In this document: piece by piece, positions 60,353 through 64,000 of the stretch
How positions within the stretch are numbered: position 1 is the first letter of the stretch
Layout of the letters: each line of letters starts with the position of its first letter
The notes under the pieces: generated by a model
Seen by the model: only the letters and a program-made list of their open reading frames with translations
What the model was told of the DNA's origin: nothing
Databases searched by the model: none
Assembly (NCBI GenBank): GCA_014237715.1
Contig: JAAZZG010000009.1
Coordinates: 20,710 to 84,709 of the forward strand
Length of the DNA stretch: 64,000 nucleotides
Direction: 5' to 3'
Source: Acidimicrobiales bacterium
GTDB lineage: Bacteria > Actinomycetota > Acidimicrobiia > Acidimicrobiales > MedAcidi-G1
Program-made: the position numbers and the translations under genes

Positions 60353-61941
60353 GGCGTCCGACCTTCATCGTCGGTCGCCTCTGCGGCCGCGCCGGTCATG
60401 TGGCTGCCCAGCAGGCGTGGCGTGGTGGTGGCCGGGTCGAGCTCGGCCACGATGCGACCCCGCAGCATGACCACCAGTCGGTCGGCCAGACCGATCAGTT
60501 CTTCCAGGTCGGCCGACACCAATAGCACGGCCAGGCCGTCGCGGCGAGCTGTTCGCAGGTTCTCCCAGACGGCAGCCTGGGCGCCCACGTCTATGCCCCG
60601 GGTGGGATGGGCGGCCACCAGCATGCGGGGACCGGCCAGCATTTCGCGGCCGATGACCAACTTCTGCTGGTTGCCGCCCGAGAGCGCCCTGGCGGACGTG
60701 TCGATACCCGGCGTACGGACGTCGAAGCCGGACACGATCCGGGTCGTGGCCTCCCGGGCGCCCGACCGGTTCAGCCATGGGCCCCGGGCGTAGGGAGGTT
60801 GTGTCTGGTGGCCCAACATGGCGTTCTCCCACAGCGGAGCATCGGGCAGCAGGCCACGACGGTTCCGGTCCTCAGGGATGTAACCCATGCCCGCTTCCCG
60901 GCGCCGTCGCACTGGCCAGCCGTTCATGGACTCGCCGTCCAAGAGGAGGTCGCCGTCGCTGGTAGGCCGCAGTCCCAGGACGGCCTCGATGAGCTCGCCT
61001 TGGCCGTTGCCCTCTACCCCGGCCACCCCGACTATCTCGCCTCGGTGGACGTCGAGGTTCACGGCGTCCACGGCTGGCCGGCCGTCGGAGCCGGCCACGC
61101 TCAGACCTTGCATCGAGAGCGTCACGTGCTCGTCGGATGCCCGGGGCTCGGTGGACGGGGCGGGCAGTTCGGAACCCACCATGAGCTCGGCCAACTCGTG
61201 GGCCGTCACCTCGCCGGAGTCGACAGTGGCCACCGTGCGGCCCTGGCGCAGCACGGTGATGGTGTCGGCGATGGCCAGTACCTCGGCGAGCTTGTGGTCG
61301 ATGAAGATGATGGTGTGGCCTCGGGACTTGAGTTCTCGCAGGTTCCGAAACAGTTCTTCGACCTCCTGGGGAACCAGCACAGCCGTTGGCTCGTCCAGGA
61401 TCAGGACCCTGGCTCCGCGGTAGAGCACTTTGATGATCTCGACCCGCTGGCGTTCACCGACTTCGAGGGTCTCCACCAGGTCGTCGGGATGGAGGTCGAG
61501 GCCGTAAGAGCGGCCCAGTTCTTCTAGATCACGGCGAGCTAATCGCCGATCGATGGTGCCACGCCGAGTGGGCTCGGCGCCCAACACCACGTTCTCCAGC
61601 ACAGTCAGGTTGTCGGCCAGCATGAAGTGCTGGTGGACCATGCCGATGCCGGCATCGATGGCCTCGGCCGGCGACGAGAACCGAACCTCGGAGCCGTTGA
61701 CCTGCATGCGACCCTCATCGGCGGACTGCATGCCGTAGAGGATCTTCATGAGCGTCGACTTGCCGGCCCCGTTCTCACCGACTACGGCGTGGATCTCACC
61801 CTCGACGACCCGCAGGTCGACCCGGTCGTTGGCCACCACGCCCGGGAACCGTTTGGTGATCCCGGCGAGCTCTACAGCTGGAGGCGGCGATGATCTGATC
61901 GCCACCGGTCCAGTCCCACGGTCAGTAGATGATGGCGACAC
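60349..61941 (-). CDS. Nucleoside/sugar-type ABC importer ATPase (duplicated)
   Basis: A 530-residue protein with two ABC domains. Domain 1 has GENGAGKSTLMKIL, LEVGERQRVEIIK and LILDEPTAVL; domain 2 has GVEGNGQGELIE, LSGGNQQKLVIGRE and LVAAHPTRGIDVG, a degenerate second Walker B usual in this nucleoside subgroup. It pairs with the two permeases. A substrate-binding lipoprotein (BMP family) is expected with these three but is missing here. The GTG start is 2 nt after the stop of the amino-acid-type ATPase gene. Confidence 0.92.
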   Translation of the reverse strand: MSPSSTDRGTGPVAIRSSPPPAVELAGITKRFPGVVANDRVDLRVVEGEIHAVVGENGAGKSTLMKILYGMQSADEGRMQVNGSEVRFSSPAEAIDAGIGMVHQHFMLADNLTVLENVVLGAEPTRRGTIDRRLARRDLEELGRSYGLDLHPDDLVETLEVGERQRVEIIKVLYRGARVLILDEPTAVLVPQEVEELFRNLRELKSRGHTIIFIDHKLAEVLAIADTITVLRQGRTVATVDSGEVTAHELAELMVGSELPAPSTEPRASDEHVTLSMQGLSVAGSDGRPAVDAVNLDVHRGEIVGVAGVEGNGQGELIEAVLGLRPTSDGDLLLDGESMNGWPVRRRREAGMGYIPEDRNRRGLLPDAPLWENAMLGHQTQPPYARGPWLNRSGAREATTRIVSGFDVRTPGIDTSARALSGGNQQKLVIGREMLAGPRMLVAAHPTRGIDVGAQAAVWENLRTARRDGLAVLLVSADLEELIGLADRLVVMLRGRIVAELDPATTTPRLLGSHMTGAAAEATDDEGRTP

Positions 61942-61943
61942 GG

Positions 61944-62693
61944 TCAGTAGAGGATCTTGTCGAAGAAGGCCCGGGTGCGGTCGTGGCTTGGGTTGGAGAA
62001 GACCTCCTCGGGGGCGCCAACCTCCACGATCTCGCCCTCGTCAATGAACACCAGACGATCCGCGGCGGCTTTAGCGAAGCCCATCTCATGGGTGACCACC
62101 ACCATGGTCATGCCCTCACCGGCCAACTCCAACATGACGTCCAGAACCTCCTTGACCATCTCGGGGTCGAGTGCTGAGGTGGGTTCGTCGAAGAGCATCA
62201 CGCGGGGTTCCATGGCTAGCGCTCGGGCGATCGCCACCCGCTGCTGCTGGCCTCCGGAGAGCTGACGGGGGAAGGCGTCGGCTTTTTCGGGAATGCCCAC
62301 CCTGGTGAGTTGGCGCATGCCCATTTCGTTGGCCTCGGACTTGGAGCGACCTCGGACCTTCCGCTGGGCCAGGGTGATGTTTTCGAGCACCGTCAGATGG
62401 GGGAACAGGTTGAACTGCTGGAAGACCATGCCCACTTCGGCTCGAACATGGTCGAGATCGGTGGCCACGTCGGTGAGGTTGGAGCCGTCGACGATGACGA
62501 CGCCAGTGGTCGGTATCTCCAGGAGGTTGATGCATCGCAGCACCGTGGACTTGCCTGAACCGCTGGGCCCCACGATGACCACCACCTCTCCCTCCTCCAC
62601 GTCAAGATCCACGTCGCGCACAGCGTGGATGGTGCGGTTGAATGTCTTGGAGACGCCCTGCAGGCTGATCATGGGCATGCTGGGCGCAGTCAT
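61944..62693 (-). CDS. Polar amino-acid-type ABC importer ATPase (GlnQ-like)
   Basis: A 249-residue ATPase. Walker [20 protein letters not shown]-loop [20 protein letters not shown], signature [15 protein letters not shown], Walker [16 protein letters not shown]-loop VVTHEMGFA: the glutamine/arginine/opine subgroup. The start overlaps the permease stop by 4 nt. Confidence 0.94.
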   Translation of the reverse strand: MTAPSMPMISLQGVSKTFNRTIHAVRDVDLDVEEGEVVVIVGPSGSGKSTVLRCINLLEIPTTGVVIVDGSNLTDVATDLDHVRAEVGMVFQQFNLFPHLTVLENITLAQRKVRGRSKSEANEMGMRQLTRVGIPEKADAFPRQLSGGQQQRVAIARALAMEPRVMLFDEPTSALDPEMVKEVLDVMLELAGEGMTMVVVTHEMGFAKAAADRLVFIDEGEIVEVGAPEEVFSNPSHDRTRAFFDKILY

Positions 62694-63517
62694 CGTTCGC
62701 CCTTTCGGTCACGGGTCATGCGCCGCTCCAGTACACCCAGAAGCACTGAGAGGCTGAGGGTCAGGACTAGGTAGATGAAGGCCGACACGAAGTAACCCTC
62801 ACGGAACTTGAACGTGCTGGCTGAGAACTGGCGGGCACGTTGGGTGATTTCCAGGGCCCCAAGTACCGAAAGCAGAGATGTGTCCTTGAGTATGGCGATG
62901 AAGTCATTGCCCATGGGCGGGATGATGGCCCGCATGGCCTGGGGCAGGACCACTGATCGCATGGTCTGGCGACGGTTCAGCCCCAGAGAACGGCCTGCTT
63001 CGGTCTGGCCCGGCGGGATCGATTGGATGCCGCCTCGGAAGATTTCGGCCATGTAGGCCCCATAGATGACGGCAAGGGTCACCGTGGCCCGCATCTCGAA
63101 CGACAGCTTGAACTCCCAACCGAACCACGCATCCAGGCGGGTGTTGAGCAGGTCGGTGAACTCTGGGACGAGGATCAGGGCCACGGTGAAAATCAGGGGG
63201 AGCATGGGAATGCCCCGGACGAACTCGACGTAGGTGCGGGCCAGATTCCGGATTACCACGTTGCGCGACATCTGGCCGGTGCCGGCGATCAGCGCGATTC
63301 CCAGAGCAATGCCGAAGGCGTAGATGGTGGAGCGAAGAGTAAGCCCGAGGCCGGGGATGATCCGTTCCCAGGCGAGGCCGTAGTCGTCGTTGACGATGAT
63401 CTGGCAGCCCATCCACACCAGCACAACGACAATGATCACCGACCACCACGGGAAGGTGTCCCACCACGGCCGTTCGTCGGTGATACGGCCATCGCGCGAT
63501 GACCGAAATTCGCTCAT
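62690..63517 (-). CDS. Polar amino-acid-type ABC importer permease (HisM/GlnP-like)
   Basis: A 275-residue permease. [18 protein letters not shown] and [22 protein letters not shown] (with the E-A-A-type loop at [11 protein letters not shown]) are typical of the His/Glu/Gln/Arg/opine family. A long N-terminal part before the first helix is unusual but modest. It heads the leftward transport run after a hairpin. Confidence 0.93.
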   Translation of the reverse strand: MSEFRSSRDGRITDERPWWDTFPWWSVIIVVVLVWMGCQIIVNDDYGLAWERIIPGLGLTLRSTIYAFGIALGIALIAGTGQMSRNVVIRNLARTYVEFVRGIPMLPLIFTVALILVPEFTDLLNTRLDAWFGWEFKLSFEMRATVTLAVIYGAYMAEIFRGGIQSIPPGQTEAGRSLGLNRRQTMRSVVLPQAMRAIIPPMGNDFIAILKDTSLLSVLGALEITQRARQFSASTFKFREGYFVSAFIYLVLTLSLSVLLGVLERRMTRDRKGER

Positions 63518-63666
63518 CGGGCGGACCTCACCGCTGTGACCCGTATCGCTGCAAGGCGGCAGACCTTATCGGTTGGCTTCTAGTGGAGTCGCCCCGGCAG
63601 GGCTCGGAGAACGGGACAACTTTCCGACTGGAAAGCGGCCTGTGAAAGCGGCCGGTGAAAACGGTG

Positions 63667-63696
63667 GGAGGCCGGGCCCTTGCGGGCCCGGCCTCC
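63667..63696 (-). terminator. Strong hairpin between transport genes
   Basis: A perfect 13-bp stem, GGAGGCCGGGCCC / GGGCCCGGCCTCC, with a 4-nt loop, in the 245-base gap between the partial binding-protein gene and the permease. On the minus strand CGTTTTCA follows, a weak T-run. It probably ends or attenuates the upstream transcript. I see no gene in the rest of the gap. Confidence 0.65.
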
Positions 63697-63762
63697 GGTC
63701 ACCGTGTCCCGTTGCCTGCCCCTCAGAGAGGGACCGGATCCGGGATCAAACGTTTAGGCCGT

Positions 63763-64000
63763 TCAGCCAGCAGCCTCAGCGATCCACGCATCAACGTGAG
63801 CCGCGTTCTCAGCCATCCAGCCAGACGCCAGATCAGCGACATGGGCCTGAGACCCATCACCATCGGTCTGGTCGACCTGCAGGAACGAAATGTCCAGGAT
63901 CGACGGCTTGATCAACGGGAACAGCTTCCGCAAGAACCCACCAGAGCCATCGAGCATGTCGGTACGGGCCGACACCTGAATGTCAGCAGCCGACCAACCC
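63763..64000 (-). CDS. Substrate-binding protein of an ABC importer, N-terminus cut by window edge
   Basis: The last 78 or so residues of a leftward gene entering from the right edge: LRKLFPLIKPSILDISFLQV then ADLASGWMAENAAHVDAWIA and the stop. The ending resembles glycine-betaine or similar solute-binding proteins. It may serve the amino-acid-type permease downstream, or belong to another system upstream. No start is visible. Confidence 0.6.
   Translation of the reverse strand, partial: GWSAADIQVSARTDMLDGSGGFLRKLFPLIKPSILDISFLQVDQTDGDGSQAHVADLASGWMAENAAHVDAWIAEAAG

Overview
The window is about 64 kb of a high-GC, densely packed bacterial chromosome with no prophage, insertion sequence, CRISPR array or rRNA. 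Gene content points to the Actinomycetota: a ferrochelatase with C-terminal cysteines, DUF4333- and DUF3048-type exported proteins, a GT81 glucosyl-phosphoglycerate synthase, many GTG/TTG starts and many genes that look leaderless. A marine Acidimicrobiia-like lineage is my best guess, but that is inference. Almost everything is core metabolism and housekeeping.

Layout. 1-10 kb: a truncated DUF3048 protein, mutM, a parA gene with a small membrane partner, a RecB-family nuclease, a topoisomerase IV-like parC-parE pair and ferrochelatase. 10-24 kb: a crotonase, a two-domain Nfu protein, dxs, a PAP2 membrane enzyme, a hotdog thioesterase, tldD-tldE, uppP, an FmdB-type zinc ribbon, then plsY-moeA-moaA-moaC, a small membrane protein resembling the gephyrin-receptor family, and tRNA-Ala(CGC). 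24-32.5 kb: gpgS, then an overlapping five-gene export operon (two related cysteine-rich lipoproteins, a 951-residue membrane-fusion protein carrying Calx-beta domains and a long coiled coil, an ABC ATPase and an FtsX-type permease), then rsgA. 32.5-41 kb: an acyl-CoA ligase, regulators (Lrp, GntR), ybaK, asparaginase, an SDR enzyme, PII and a crotonase. 41-48 kb: alcohol dehydrogenase, a tandem DUF35 protein with two cysteine-less thiolase-fold proteins, a [3Fe-4S] ferredoxin and its reductase. 48-58 kb: aminopeptidase N, a PfkB kinase, a dienoyl-CoA isomerase-like crotonase, a YcaQ-type protein, an ADP-forming acyl-CoA synthetase in two subunits, adenosine deaminase and a PhyH oxygenase. 58-64 kb: a nucleoside-type ABC importer and a polar amino-acid-type ABC importer, all read leftward in one run.

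The most striking observation is two small ArsC/Spx-fold genes, at 34077-34448 (minus) and 40307-40693 (plus). In each, an in-frame TGA sits exactly where the family has its catalytic cysteine (U-x-x-S-R and U-x-x-S-K after H-N-P-x), and a hairpin resembling a bacterial SECIS element places its apical loop 22-23 nt after the TGA. I read both as selenoproteins that ordinary gene calling would truncate. No selA, selB, selC or selD gene lies in the window.

A second window-wide pattern is a TANNNT hexamer ending 5-8 nt before the start codon of at least sixteen genes, usually with no Shine-Dalgarno sequence, as expected for leaderless transcripts. Genes inside operons instead overlap by ATGA, GTGA or TTGA, or carry GGAG-type ribosome sites.
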